From assembly GCA_030694965.1 (NCBI GenBank), contig JAUYTZ010000013.1:1-64000 (forward strand): a stretch of DNA of 64,000 bases, written 5' to 3'. The notes beneath the pieces were generated by a model that did no database searches, was not told the origin of the DNA, and saw nothing but the letters and a program-made list of their open reading frames with translations. Of the stretch, positions 1 to 9,536 are shown piece after piece. Source of the stretch: Candidatus Paracaedibacteraceae bacterium. GTDB lineage: Bacteria > Pseudomonadota > Alphaproteobacteria > Paracaedibacterales > CAIOTO01. Each line of letters starts with the position of its first letter. The stretch's first letter is position 1. A program made the position numbers and the translations under genes.

Positions 1-3000
1 GGCATTTAATGGTGATGGTGTCATCGTCATTATGAATAACGGTTGTGTTTTCCCACATTAAAAGAGCGTAACGATCACTAATTTGCTGCGCTGAAAGGTG
101 GATGAATGAATCAGAATTCATACGAATAGCGGTCATGTCAACTGTGCCGTCTGCTTTAAGCTTGATTGAGCCGCCTTTAAATGCGCACATTTCAATTTCT
201 TCAAGGTAACCACCAGGCGTTTTTATGCGTTTGATCTTTGGAACGAAGATCGCATCGCCATGCACACGAATAGAAATGGGTTTATTCTTACGCACCTTAA
301 ACGCTGAACCTTCAACAAATAAGGAACCAGACTCAATATCGATTTCATCTTCAGCTAACACGGGCACCGACCGTATCGTTGTGTTCCCACTCATATGCGT
401 TTTAATCCCACCTTGTGAAATTAAACCTGCAGTATGCGCGTTTTCTAGAACAAATGATGTGGGTATAAAAATATGTGGATCATCAACACACTCTCCGTCA
501 ATGTTGGTTGGCAGCGAGATAAGCAATGGCTTCTTTGACTGTTTGACCGCTTCAATCTTAAGTGTCTTTAGGCCACCTGATAACTCAAGCGCATTATCCA
601 TGAGTTGGTCAAAATGTTCGTGCAAACCTTTCCCTCCAAACGCATAGCCTCTGTTGAATGTCTGCAGAAAACAGCTTTGCAGAGAAAAACTCAAAGATGC
701 CATATCAAGCATTTGTCTGCGCATTCCATAGTTTTCTTGTGATTGCTTGAATAAAGATTCAATACCGGGTGTTAACACATTTACAAGGCGGTCAGGCGAA
801 AGAGCATAGCTTGAGCGGTTACCCGTTCCAACAACGGCATATGGATTAGCAGAAAGTTTTTTAATTGCTCCGCCCTCAGATAAAGGCATGTAATTGAGCA
901 ATCGATGGAGTCCTCTGCCTCGAGGTGTATGTGTTTGACCTATTTGTAAGCCATCAATCGTTAAGTTGACGCCGTTTAGCTGGATTCCACCAGAAGCAAG
1001 CAGTCCGTTAACAATGTTATGGGCAAAATTAAAGGAGACCTCAGTTGCCGAGCTAAGAGTTGACCCATAAATAAAATCGATAATGTCCTCTCCTTTAAAG
1101 GTTGTTTTGATCGTGGTAATTGTCTCAAGGTTAAAATAACCTAAGTAGGACTGTGTTCGCTCAACATCCTCTTTATCATATATTTTGCCAAATGCAGTGA
1201 CGTCGCTTCCGCGTATGGTCAAACCCCCTACCTTGAAATGAATATCACCTCCTGCTGCCACAAGTGCGCTATGTGACGTTGGATGTCGGCGATGTCCTCC
1301 ACCAGGTCTAGTTGGGTCCCAATTATCAATGTGGCCGCCATTTCGTGTAATTATAGCAAAAGGAGCTTCCCAGATCATGCCGCCTATGGATAAAATACGG
1401 CCCGCTGTATTCGCTATTTGTTCCCCTGCTTTCAAGTGAATGCGATCATCACTGATCAGTTCACCAAAATAATTATGGACTTCTTTTCTTGCCTCAAGGA
1501 GAATTGAAAGGCCAGCACTCATGTAGGACCCATTTGTCACATAAATTCCACGCACGCCATTAGGGTTATGTGTGCTATCAAATTTTTTTGCGCCGTTATG
1601 AATTGACCCTTCGAGAGATTTTGCAGTGATGCGTCCTTTAAGGTTTGTGTTTCTGGCGTTTAATCCTTCAATTGTTGCTTTGTTTATTTTAATCTCTTCA
1701 GCCGTCAACATGCCGGCATTTATTTTACCAAACTGGTTATAAAGCGACTCTTCAACTGTAATGTCAATATCTTCACTCGTTTTGATGCATCCAAATGTAC
1801 CCTGGCTTATACCATTTCGAAATGTTTTCGAATTGATCGTTAGTTTTAGGGCACAAAGCAAACTTTGATTGATAAAATTTATAACATCGAGTGTCAATGG
1901 AACATAACATGTTAACTGCTGGGTTACATTAAAATCTGTACCTTTTACAATAAGCGACGCCATTTGCCAATTAGCCAGTTCATTTGCTATATAGTTGGCA
2001 GCATCTGAATTTATTTTTACAGTTAAATCTCCTCCTATTTGGACGAGGCCAAGTTTTGTAACACCATCTAATGAATCTAAAATCATTCCATTTGACGATA
2101 GCAATTGCCCATTATTAATAATGTCGGTGATAACGTGGGTATTGTCTTCATTTGCATCTTTTGAAAAGCCTGTTTGCGTTTGAAGCGTAGCGCCTTCTTT
2201 GTTTTCTAAAATACCTAATGTATATTGACCATTTTCAAGTGCCATACAGCCAGCGTTAACGGTGCGTTTCGTTTCAAATGCCCCATCATGACTAATAAAG
2301 GTGCCCGAATTTGTAATGATGTCCATTTGATTGGTTGCGTTAAATCGATTCGCTTTAAGTTTTCCAGTGCCAGCTATCGTTAGCTCGCTTGCAGAATAAA
2401 CCAATTGATCCACGTCCATATGCGCATAAGAAGTTAGCACGCCGTTAATATGCGTTTCACCGGAATCGACTTGAACTACGGCGTAGTTATCAACCGTAGG
2501 TGCTGTAAAGGTCGCTCCTGTTTTACTGCTTATTTTCCCCCGGAGTGTGAGTGGCATTTCAGTTTCAATAATAACGTTAGCGTCGCTAATAATGGACGAT
2601 GTGTCCGCTGTGTTGAACGACTTTCCTTTAAAAGTAAAGTTTTCTGGTGCTTGGCTCGTTACCTCATTCGTGACCATGAGATGGCCTTCGTTATTCAAAA
2701 CACGTGCTGCAATCGAACATCCTTTCGATACAGTAAGATTTGCTTCTTGTTTATTATCCAGTTGGTTCACCGTTCCTTTAGCGCCACTTAAGTGCATTTT
2801 GCCGTGGTTTTGAATGAAATCAGCTACAAGATCAGCACTTTTAGAGATGTTAAAGATTCCACCTTCTTTGTTAAGGACAGTAGCCCCTCTTTGATGCCAG
2901 GTATCTGCTTTAAGCTGCTTTTGATTAGTGAAAGAGCGATGATGATTATCAAAATGTTCTACATGAACAAATCCATGGTTTTCAGCCGTTGCATGATGAT

Positions 3001-4219
3001 GACATGGCGCCACTAAGTTAAGTTTTCGGATATGGAGTGCTCCGTTTTCTTGGTTTTTAAAACGAAAAACATGACTACCTACAGTCATATCCATGTCGAT
3101 ATCATCAATCGTTGCAAAATTTTCAAAATGATAGGTATCAATAATGGCTTTTTTTGTTTTAAGAATGCCTCTTTGGTAAAAAGAACCGACGCCAAGGGTA
3201 TTAAATTGATTGCGTGCGTTAATTGCTGCTTTGTTTGAAAAATGCTTATTGACTGTTAACGTCAACTCAGATGCGTTAATTTCACCATGATTTTCACCAC
3301 GACCAATGGAAAGGCTGCCGTTTCCGGTGAATCGTCCTTCTTTATCATTTAAAAACTGATCTGTATGTAAGTTATTAAATCCTGACTTACATTCAAACAC
3401 AGAAAAATTGATCAATTTTTGAATGTGGCCGCTTACCGTGCCATAAATTGAAACAGAGCTTTTATTTAAAAACACTAAATTTCTAATATGAACAGAGCCT
3501 TCTCCTAAAAACAGTCCTTTGTTTATAAATCTACCATTTCCTTTTAACGAAGCCCTATTACGTGTACGAACTTCTCCCTTGTTAACAAAACAGGGAAGTG
3601 TCGATAAATCATGCACAGATCTCGTGTTTCCTTGAAAAAGAAGATTTCTAACGGACAAATATGCATTATTGAGATATGTTCCTGCTATATCAAGATGTAG
3701 CTGTTCAACAGATAGGTTAGCATCCTGAATGACATCTTTAGTGTGTAAAGAAAGCTCTTTAGCGGTTAAGTCAGAGCTTAAAATAATAGTCCCGTGCATA
3801 TTTTTAAGAAAAAGGCGATCAGTAGAGAGAGGCGTTTGTTTGTTGTGTTTAACTACGAGATGATTGGTTAGCGTATCGAAGTAAAAATCAACGCCTAAAG
3901 AATTCCAGCTCAAGCCATTTTCTGAAATCGTTAAATTTTGATAGATCGAATTTACATAGGTTTTATTAAAAAAGTTTTGAATAACCTCATTCGATTGTCC
4001 TTCTGGAATATAAATACCTGTGATAGGTACAGTGGTTTCTTTTAAATCACGCACACCAACATCGTAATGTCTATAGTTTTTCCCAGCAATATGTTCGATG
4101 GAAATGGGATCAGGTTTTGCACGAATAATATCAGCAAAAGCAATGGTGGGATGCAAAACAGACCAGAGGAAAGAAATGAGTACAAAGGCAGTAAAAAAAC
4201 GCACACAACGAGAAAACAT
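1..4219 (-). CDS. Large exported filamentous-haemagglutinin-like protein, C-terminus beyond the window
   Basis: Reading the minus strand from ATG 4219-4217 gives an open frame with no stop down to base 1, which is at least 1,406 codons. It starts with a Sec-type signal peptide (MFSRCVRFFTAF, hydrophobic core, probable cleavage after AFA at about residue 29). The mature part is long, Asn/Gly/Ile/Thr-rich and built of short alternating units such as 'NKGEVRT', 'NHGEINA', 'NNEGHLMV' and 'NNGQLLSS'. These are typical of the right-handed beta-helix of filamentous haemagglutinins and other two-partner-secreted adhesins. A clear N-terminal TPS signature was not seen, so the secretion route is uncertain. 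No good Shine-Dalgarno precedes the ATG; an in-frame TGA lies four codons upstream. No TpsB-type transporter is in view. Function as a surface adhesin or contact protein is inferred from composition and architecture only. Confidence 0.8.
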   Translation of the reverse strand, partial: MFSRCVRFFTAFVLISFLWSVLHPTIAFADIIRAKPDPISIEHIAGKNYRHYDVGVRDLKETTVPITGIYIPEGQSNEVIQNFFNKTYVNSIYQNLTISENGLSWNSLGVDFYFDTLTNHLVVKHNKQTPLSTDRLFLKNMHGTIILSSDLTAKELSLHTKDVIQDANLSVEQLHLDIAGTYLNNAYLSVRNLLFQGNTRSVHDLSTLPCFVNKGEVRTRNRASLKGNGRFINKGLFLGEGSVHIRNLVFLNKSSVSIYGTVSGHIQKLINFSVFECKSGFNNLHTDQFLNDKEGRFTGNGSLSIGRGENHGEINASELTLTVNKHFSNKAAINARNQFNTLGVGSFYQRGILKTKKAIIDTYHFENFATIDDIDMDMTVGSHVFRFKNQENGALHIRKLNLVAPCHHHATAENHGFVHVEHFDNHHRSFTNQKQLKADTWHQRGATVLNKEGGIFNISKSADLVADFIQNHGKMHLSGAKGTVNQLDNKQEANLTVSKGCSIAARVLNNEGHLMVTNEVTSQAPENFTFKGKSFNTADTSSIISDANVIIETEMPLTLRGKISSKTGATFTAPTVDNYAVVQVDSGETHINGVLTSYAHMDVDQLVYSASELTIAGTGKLKANRFNATNQMDIITNSGTFISHDGAFETKRTVNAGCMALENGQYTLGILENKEGATLQTQTGFSKDANEDNTHVITDIINNGQLLSSNGMILDSLDGVTKLGLVQIGGDLTVKINSDAANYIANELANWQMASLIVKGTDFNVTQQLTCYVPLTLDVINFINQSLLCALKLTINSKTFRNGISQGTFGCIKTSEDIDITVEESLYNQFGKINAGMLTAEEIKINKATIEGLNARNTNLKGRITAKSLEGSIHNGAKKFDSTHNPNGVRGIYVTNGSYMSAGLSILLEARKEVHNYFGELISDDRIHLKAGEQIANTAGRILSIGGMIWEAPFAIITRNGGHIDNWDPTRPGGGHRRHPTSHSALVAAGGDIHFKVGGLTIRGSDVTAFGKIYDKEDVERTQSYLGYFNLETITTIKTTFKGEDIIDFIYGSTLSSATEVSFNFAHNIVNGLLASGGIQLNGVNLTIDGLQIGQTHTPRGRGLHRLLNYMPLSEGGAIKKLSANPYAVVGTGNRSSYALSPDRLVNVLTPGIESLFKQSQENYGMRRQMLDMASLSFSLQSCFLQTFNRGYAFGGKGLHEHFDQLMDNALELSGGLKTLKIEAVKQSKKPLLISLPTNIDGECVDDPHIFIPTSFVLENAHTAGLISQGGIKTHMSGNTTIRSVPVLAEDEIDIESGSLFVEGSAFKVRKNKPISIRVHGDAIFVPKIKRIKTPGGYLEEIEMCAFKGGSIKLKADGTVDMTAIRMNSDSFIHLSAQQISDRYALLMWENTTVIHNDDDTITIKC

Positions 4220-4440
4220 ATCCAATACTCATAAAAACAAGAATACAATTGAAAGTAATAAATATATTATAAGTAACTGTCAACATTGTTAATTTAACTA
4301 AATTTTTATATTTTGGAATTAGGTTGAATTAATGAATGTAATACAACAGAGGATTTAGTGGTGTTCTAGCTGAACATAGGTTTTTAAAGGATAGCAGCCC
4401 TACCCTTTTGTTTGTGATTCATATTGGTGAAGTAATTCAT

Positions 4441-4575
4441 TTATTCTTCATGAAACTCATGGGCTAAAAATGACTCCAACACTGATTGACCCAAAATAGC
4501 CATTGGGGCAGACAAAAGACTCTCTTTTTCTTGAATTGTCTCAGTGCTTACTTGTTCTCAATACGTGTTTAGCAT
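4441..4575 (-). pseudogene. Small degraded frame with an in-frame TGA at codon 6
   Basis: A strong AGGAG ribosome-binding site (about 4585-4590) precedes ATG 4575. The frame reads MLNTY, then TGA, then 38 further codons in the same frame, ending ESFLAHEFHEE and TAA at 4443-4441. The good RBS and the uninterrupted frame after the TGA suggest a small gene broken by one nonsense change. Family not recognised. TGA is used as an ordinary stop elsewhere in the window (for example at 12494-12496), so recoding is unlikely. Confidence 0.3.
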
Positions 4576-4589
4576 AATGTATATTTCTC

Positions 4590-4793
4590 CTAAAAAACCG
4601 TGAACAAGATCTCGCGCTCTATTGCCAATCTGTTCATTTTATGTAAATACCAACGTCTGATATATTTTTCAATATCCGTTTTAGCCCGTCCCATTGCTTG
4701 ACGTTTCCAAAGGGTTCCTTGCTCATTATCAGCAGCCATTTCGCCCGACTTTAATTTTGTGTCGGAACTTTTTTCGAAAAAATATTGAAACAA
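4590..4793 (-). CDS. Short unrecognised frame, 67 codons, possible gene remnant
   Basis: The frame starts at TTG 4793 with no recognisable ribosome-binding site and ends just before the AGGAG of the small frame at 4575. The product is charged (FFEKSSDTKLKSGEM at the start, then AMGRAKTDIEKYIRRWYLHKM) with no signal peptide or membrane segment. The composition looks protein-like rather than random, and the arrangement with the next frame resembles an eroded two-gene cassette. I do not recognise the family. The rest of 4220-4998 is very AT-rich and shows nothing else I can support. Confidence 0.25.
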   Translation of the reverse strand: MFQYFFEKSSDTKLKSGEMAADNEQGTLWKRQAMGRAKTDIEKYIRRWYLHKMNRLAIEREILFTVF

Positions 4794-4998
4794 TATAATT
4801 TAAATTCCAAATTATATGAACTTTTAATTTTTTTTATTTTTTATCACTGTTGCGGAGAAAGGAATTTAAATACATATTTTATTTTTTTAGTTTTATAGAT
4901 ACATTTTTTTCTTGCTATTAAAATTATTAATTAAAACGGTGACTGGCCGCACATTCCTTAGCACCCCTATTTATGGTTTAACGCATTGTTTTGGATTT

Positions 4999-5493
4999 TC
5001 AATCAAATAAAATGGCCATTACAATATGATTGGCGTATACTCCGTCAACACAAACTGACTTACGCAGTATTCCTTCGACCTCAAATCCCACTTTTTTATA
5101 TAAAGCTATCGCATTAACATTTGTGTCCCGAACTGTTAGCTCTACACGAATGAGTCCAATTTCTTTTGCTGCAGCAAGAGTCTTTTGTATTAATTTCTCA
5201 CCAATACCTTGGCCACGATAGGGTTTTAATATACCGATTCCAAGCACTCCACTGTGCTCATAAATAGGGCTATCATTTTTACTAATATCACACCAACCGA
5301 TAACATTTTGCTGATCAAGCACTACAAAATGTGGTAACCCTTTCTTACGATTATTAAGAACATAATCACGCGATTCTTTAATGGAAAATCCATTAAACGT
5401 ACTTAAAAATAAGCGTTCACTTGATACAACCGCCACTGATTTGCAATACCCTTCGATGTACTCTTCACTTATAGGAACTATTTGGTAATTCAT
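4999..5493 (-). CDS. GNAT-family N-acetyltransferase
   Basis: The 164-residue product matches the single-domain GNAT fold. The acetyl-CoA-binding motif A is visible as GILKPYRGQGIGEKLI (about residues 87-102; RGQGIG is the pyrophosphate-binding Q/RxxGxG/A signature). It is followed by RVELTVRDTNVNAIALYKKVGF, the usual beta-4/beta-5 region of RimI- and RimJ-like enzymes. It should transfer an acetyl group from acetyl-CoA to an amine; the substrate cannot be predicted. It stands alone, with AT-rich spacers on both sides and an AAGGAG-like site (aattctcctt on the plus strand) before the ATG. Closest in appearance to the YhhY/PhnO-type general acetyltransferases. Confidence 0.85.
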   Translation of the reverse strand: MNYQIVPISEEYIEGYCKSVAVVSSERLFLSTFNGFSIKESRDYVLNNRKKGLPHFVVLDQQNVIGWCDISKNDSPIYEHSGVLGIGILKPYRGQGIGEKLIQKTLAAAKEIGLIRVELTVRDTNVNAIALYKKVGFEVEGILRKSVCVDGVYANHIVMAILFD

Positions 5494-5926
5494 AAATTCT
5501 CCTTATTCATTTCTTCTTAGTATGAAATGATTATAAATTCTAAATAGCTTTATTGAAAAGAATAAGGTATAGGATATGAAAAAACACTTATTTGTGGAGT
5601 AAACAGCCCCCATTACTCTGCTTTTTTATGTTTCTAGCATTTTTGAAGACAAGATCAGATTTCAGCTTATTTTTTCACACAGCAAATACAAACAATTTAA
5701 GCTAAATTTTCACACAACCTTAATTATGGAAAATAATTTATAAAGATTTTAAATATTAGCTCTTAGCTCACGTTTGAACATGTGATAGCAGAAAACCAAA
5801 AAAACATTATTTAGCTGTTTTTTCAGTTTCATTTTCAAATAGCATTAATGTTAGCTAAGCTAAAACTAAACACCAGAACATTAAGAGGGATAAAAATTCG
5901 AAATGCTAAGTATTTCATATTATTTT
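5494..5926. other. AT-rich intergenic stretch
   Basis: No convincing coding frame, RNA gene or terminator hairpin was seen here. Short frames such as MKKHLFVE near 5577 are within chance expectation for this composition. The stretch presumably carries the promoter of the GNAT gene and the 3' end of the gpmI transcript. Confidence 0.4.
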
Positions 5927-7432
5927 TCATAATTGTTGCAGCACACATCCAGACATTACTTCTGGAATTGGCAAACTCATCCAATGTAAAATTGTTGGCG
6001 CAACGTCAGCAAGAGTTCCCTTCTCTTTCAACGATAGATTTTTGCCTCCATTTATGACAACAAAAGGAACAGGATTGCAAGTATGCGCTGTATGTGGCTG
6101 TCCGTTAGAATCAATCATTTGTTCAACATTTCCATGGTCAGCTGTTATAATAAAAAGCCAATCATCTTCAAATGCTTTGTTTTCAAGTTCAACCAAAATT
6201 GAGTCGATGGTTGAAATAGCTTTTTCGATTGCTTTTGGAATCCCTGTATGACCAACCATATCTGGGTTAGCATAATTAACGACTATAAAGTGATTTTGCT
6301 TATCTTCCATTCCATTTAAAACATAATCAGTTACTTCCCTAGCTGACATCTCAGGCTTAAGGTCGTAAGTTGTTACCGAAGGAGATGGTACTAACACACG
6401 CCTTTCACCATCAAATTGTTTTTCAATGTTACCATTAAAAAAATAAGTCACATGAGCATATTTCTCTGTTTCAGCAATATGTAACTGGCAAAGAGAATGC
6501 TTGGATATCGTCTCGCTTAAACCATCACAAACAGGTGTTTTTGAAAATAACGTGTCGTGATAGCGTGAAAGTTCATTTGAATATTCAGCCATTGTGAGGG
6601 CCGATGAAAATGCAGGCTTTTGAACATTAAACGCATTAAAATCAGGCAGTAGCAGGGATGATATTAATTGTCGCGAACGATCACCTCTGAAATTAACAAA
6701 AAAGAACGAATCTTCCACGCCAATCCCTGAAAAGTTGTTAATAGGACTAGGCTCTACAAACTCATCCGTACTACCAACACTATAAGCAGCGCTTAAAGCA
6801 TCTAAAAATGTTTGATAACGTACGCCAGTGGCTCGCATAAGTGTGTTGTATGTTTTTTCAGTTCGATTCCATCTTTCATCACGATCCATTGCATAAAAAC
6901 GACCCGAAAGGGTTCCTGATTTGATTTTGTCATTTAGTAGTGCTTCAAGTTTTTCAAGAGACTTTTCGGCTGAACATGGGGGCGTATCTCTGCCATCCAA
7001 TATAGGGTGAACAATAACATTAATGCCTTCATTGGCAAGCGCTTGCGCAATAAAGAAAAAGTGGTCTTCATGTGAATGAACGCCACCAGGCGATAGGAGT
7101 CCCATGACGTGGCAGCAATTTGATGCCTTTTTTGTTTTTTCGACAAACGACTTAAATGCATCACTAGTTTGAAGTGTATCCGTTTCGATCGCTTTATTAA
7201 TGCGCGGCAAGTCTTGCATAATGACACGGCCAAGCCCAATAGTCATGTGGCCCACTTCGGAGTTTCCCATTTGCCCAGCGGGTAAACCAACAAATGATTC
7301 AGATGCTTGCAAAAAAGTGTGTGGGTATGTTTCTTGTAAACGATGCCAGTTCTTTGCATTAGAGAGACCGTTAACATCATCTAATGTACGTTCACCCCAG
7401 CCATCTAAAATACATAACAAAACTCGACGCAT
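5927..7432 (-). CDS. gpmI: 2,3-bisphosphoglycerate-independent phosphoglycerate mutase
   Basis: This cofactor-independent, Mn-dependent enzyme interconverts 3- and 2-phosphoglycerate in glycolysis and gluconeogenesis. The 501 residues match the usual ~510. Visible landmarks are the N-terminal metal site LCILDGWGE, the phosphoserine segment MGNSEVGHMTIG with the catalytic Ser at about residue 60, PILDGRDTPP in the insertion domain, YANPDMVGHTG and ITADHGNVEQM near the C-terminus, and the closing THTCNPVPFVV-like metal-binding segment (HTAHTCNPVPF). The gene is followed by an AT-rich spacer and preceded by lpxK on the same strand 60 bp away. A histidine-phosphatase-type protein related in fold to the cofactor-dependent enzyme is at 29672-30250, but gpmI is the likely glycolytic mutase. 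Confidence 0.97.
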   Translation of the reverse strand: MRRVLLCILDGWGERTLDDVNGLSNAKNWHRLQETYPHTFLQASESFVGLPAGQMGNSEVGHMTIGLGRVIMQDLPRINKAIETDTLQTSDAFKSFVEKTKKASNCCHVMGLLSPGGVHSHEDHFFFIAQALANEGINVIVHPILDGRDTPPCSAEKSLEKLEALLNDKIKSGTLSGRFYAMDRDERWNRTEKTYNTLMRATGVRYQTFLDALSAAYSVGSTDEFVEPSPINNFSGIGVEDSFFFVNFRGDRSRQLISSLLLPDFNAFNVQKPAFSSALTMAEYSNELSRYHDTLFSKTPVCDGLSETISKHSLCQLHIAETEKYAHVTYFFNGNIEKQFDGERRVLVPSPSVTTYDLKPEMSAREVTDYVLNGMEDKQNHFIVVNYANPDMVGHTGIPKAIEKAISTIDSILVELENKAFEDDWLFIITADHGNVEQMIDSNGQPHTAHTCNPVPFVVINGGKNLSLKEKGTLADVAPTILHWMSLPIPEVMSGCVLQQL

Positions 7433-7492
7433 GCTTTTTTATTTACACAAAAAATAAATACTTATTTATATGGTAACTTATTTTTCATTCTA

Positions 7493-8500
7493 TCACAATG
7501 TAGGAACTTGCTTTTCTACATTTAACTGCTTGCTCTTTTCCAAAGCCTCTTTTATAAAGACACAAATCTGATCTGGGTGAGCAAATTTTAAAGCGATAGG
7601 CAGTGTTTCAACAACATTGCGATAATGACTAGGAATTCTAAACCAATCTTTTGACGTTGTTATCAGTACAGCCTCGTGATCTTCCGCTGCCTTAATAAGC
7701 TTAATCATATCATGAATGGTGTAAGGATGATGATCTGCATAATCAATAAATTCACAAACTATGAAGCCATTTTTTTCAAGCGTGTTACGAAATTTTTCAG
7801 GGTAACCAATACCTGCAAAAGCAACAACACGTTTATTGTGGTTTTTTTCAAACGTATTTTTAATACATGTGATCTGCGCGGTAAATTGATGATTTTTAAA
7901 GTCAAGAGATGAAGTATTGTCATTACCAATCAAAATCATTGCCTGAGCACGATTTGCACCAGATTCAATTGGCTCCCGAAGAGGACCCGCCGGGAATACC
8001 AGACCATTACCAATACCTTGAATTGCATCAACAACAATAAAACTAAGGTCTTTCTTAAGAGAATGGTTTTGCAAACCATCATCCATCAATAAAATTGTTG
8101 CGCCTTGTAAAATTGCAGCTTTTGCGGATTGAACACGATTAGGACCTGCCCAAGTAGTTGCCGCACTTGCAAGAAGAAGAGGCTCATCACCAACTTGTAA
8201 ATAATTATGTTTGTCTGGATTTACCTGAATTGCATTACGAATATACGCACCATATCCCCGGCTTAGTATATGCGGTGTGTGCCCCATTTGTTTTAAAATA
8301 TCAACTAATGCAATAACAGTTGGTGTTTTTCCAGCTCCACCCATTACAAGATTACCAACGCAAATAACGGGCACAGAAACTTCTTCTGATTCCATTGATT
8401 TTTCATTCCATTTGGCAATACGCGTCCATAACCAAGATAAAGGTATTAAAAAATAACTCATCCACTGCTTCTTATCCCAAAAACGAGGCGATCTAAACAT
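7493..8500 (-). CDS. lpxK: Tetraacyldisaccharide 4'-kinase (lipid A biosynthesis)
   Basis: LpxK phosphorylates the 4' position of the tetraacyl disaccharide 1-phosphate, giving lipid IVA at the inner face of the cytoplasmic membrane. The 335-residue length is typical. The N-terminal PLSWLWTRIAKWNEK region is the membrane-associated helix. The Walker A motif is VGNLVMGGAGKTPTVIAL (about residues 49-66). LSRGYGAY, VGDEPLLLA, LLMDDGLQNHSL and FPAGPLREP are all family signatures, and the C-terminal half carries VAFAGIGYPEKF and DHHPYT. Its presence implies that the organism makes lipid A. It sits 60 bp upstream of gpmI; no kdtA or htrB neighbour is present, so the usual lipid A cluster is dispersed. 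Confidence 0.96.
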   Translation of the reverse strand: MFRSPRFWDKKQWMSYFLIPLSWLWTRIAKWNEKSMESEEVSVPVICVGNLVMGGAGKTPTVIALVDILKQMGHTPHILSRGYGAYIRNAIQVNPDKHNYLQVGDEPLLLASAATTWAGPNRVQSAKAAILQGATILLMDDGLQNHSLKKDLSFIVVDAIQGIGNGLVFPAGPLREPIESGANRAQAMILIGNDNTSSLDFKNHQFTAQITCIKNTFEKNHNKRVVAFAGIGYPEKFRNTLEKNGFIVCEFIDYADHHPYTIHDMIKLIKAAEDHEAVLITTSKDWFRIPSHYRNVVETLPIALKFAHPDQICVFIKEALEKSKQLNVEKQVPTL

Positions 8501-8639
8501 AAAAACTAAAATAAAAAATACCTATATTATAATATCAAAGTTTATAGATATATCCAACTTAAAATTTTTATCAATTTAAATATTAGAGGAAATAAAATTT
8601 TTTAGTTAAAACATTTTTTATTAAAGCAAAAAATAAGTG

Positions 8640-9533
8640 TTATAAAGTTTTTTTTATTTTCTCAGAAATCTCTTCAAATGTTGGATTAAACCAAGCATAC
8701 TCAGGCGCTTGCCCTTTAAACCAAGTGCGTTGACGTTTTGCATACTGACGCGTTTGAATTTGGGTAAACTCTAAAGCTGATTCATACGTAAGTTGATTAT
8801 TTATATATGCAGTAATCGAATCAAGCCCTATCGCTTTTCTTAGAAGACATTTTTCTGGTGGATTTTTTGCCCAAAAAGTTTGAATTTCATTTATCGATTT
8901 TTCCTCAAACATCAATACAGCACGTCTATTTATTGTTTCACGCACAAGGGCTTTATCTGGAGAAACAACAATATATGAAAGTGCAGGAGGCAAAGGAGGA
9001 ATCCCCTGCCCTTGCAAGGATCTAATGGAATGACCTGTTGCTCTTTTCACCTCTAGAGCACGAGCAAGTCGTTGACGATCATAAGGAGGAGAAGATTGGG
9101 CAAGAATAGAATCTTCAGCAAACACTAAAGTTCGAAATTCGTGTATATCTATAGCTTTCGATAAAGCACGCACTTCCAGTCGAATTTCATTTGGTATAGG
9201 AACAACAGGCGACAATCCATGCGTCAATGATCTTAAATAAAGCCCTGTGCCACCAACAACAATGGCTAAACGATCTGTATTTTGAATACACTTAACTGCC
9301 ATCTTTTGCCAAAGATATGCAGACCCTTCATCATTAACATCAAGCATGCCGTACAAGTAATGAGGGGATGCAAGCAAATCTTCATTGCTTGGTTGAGCCG
9401 TTAATGTGGGAATATCTTTATACCATTGCATACTGTCAGCATTAACAATAATTCCGTCAAATGCTTTCGCCAATTTTATAGCAAGCGAACTTTTTCCAGA
9501 GGCAGTCGGACCTGCTAAAATAAGATACGGCAT
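8640..9533 (-). CDS. miaA: tRNA dimethylallyltransferase
   Basis: MiaA transfers the dimethylallyl group to A37 of tRNAs that read UNN codons. The P-loop LAGPTASGKSSLAIKLA is at residues 5-21. It is followed by the ADSMQWYKDIPTLTAQPS substrate segment, the VGGTGLYLRSL motif, YDRQRLARALEV, and the C-terminal QTRQYAKRQRTWFKGQ tRNA-contact motif. 297 residues is normal. The ATG is three bases downstream of the lpdA stop, so the two are probably co-transcribed. The following 139-bp gap to lpxK is AT-rich. Confidence 0.97.
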   Translation of the reverse strand: MPYLILAGPTASGKSSLAIKLAKAFDGIIVNADSMQWYKDIPTLTAQPSNEDLLASPHYLYGMLDVNDEGSAYLWQKMAVKCIQNTDRLAIVVGGTGLYLRSLTHGLSPVVPIPNEIRLEVRALSKAIDIHEFRTLVFAEDSILAQSSPPYDRQRLARALEVKRATGHSIRSLQGQGIPPLPPALSYIVVSPDKALVRETINRRAVLMFEEKSINEIQTFWAKNPPEKCLLRKAIGLDSITAYINNQLTYESALEFTQIQTRQYAKRQRTWFKGQAPEYAWFNPTFEEISEKIKKTL

Positions 9534-9536
9534 ATT

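Noticed and set aside
2450-3238. Several plus-strand frames of 60-113 codons
   Set aside because: They lie opposite the continuous haemagglutinin-like frame, lack ribosome-binding sites and have no family character.
4441-4575. Recoding of TGA as Trp, which would restore the small frame
   Set aside because: TGA serves as the normal stop of several genes here (for example 12494-12496 and ligA), and Trp is coded by TGG throughout.
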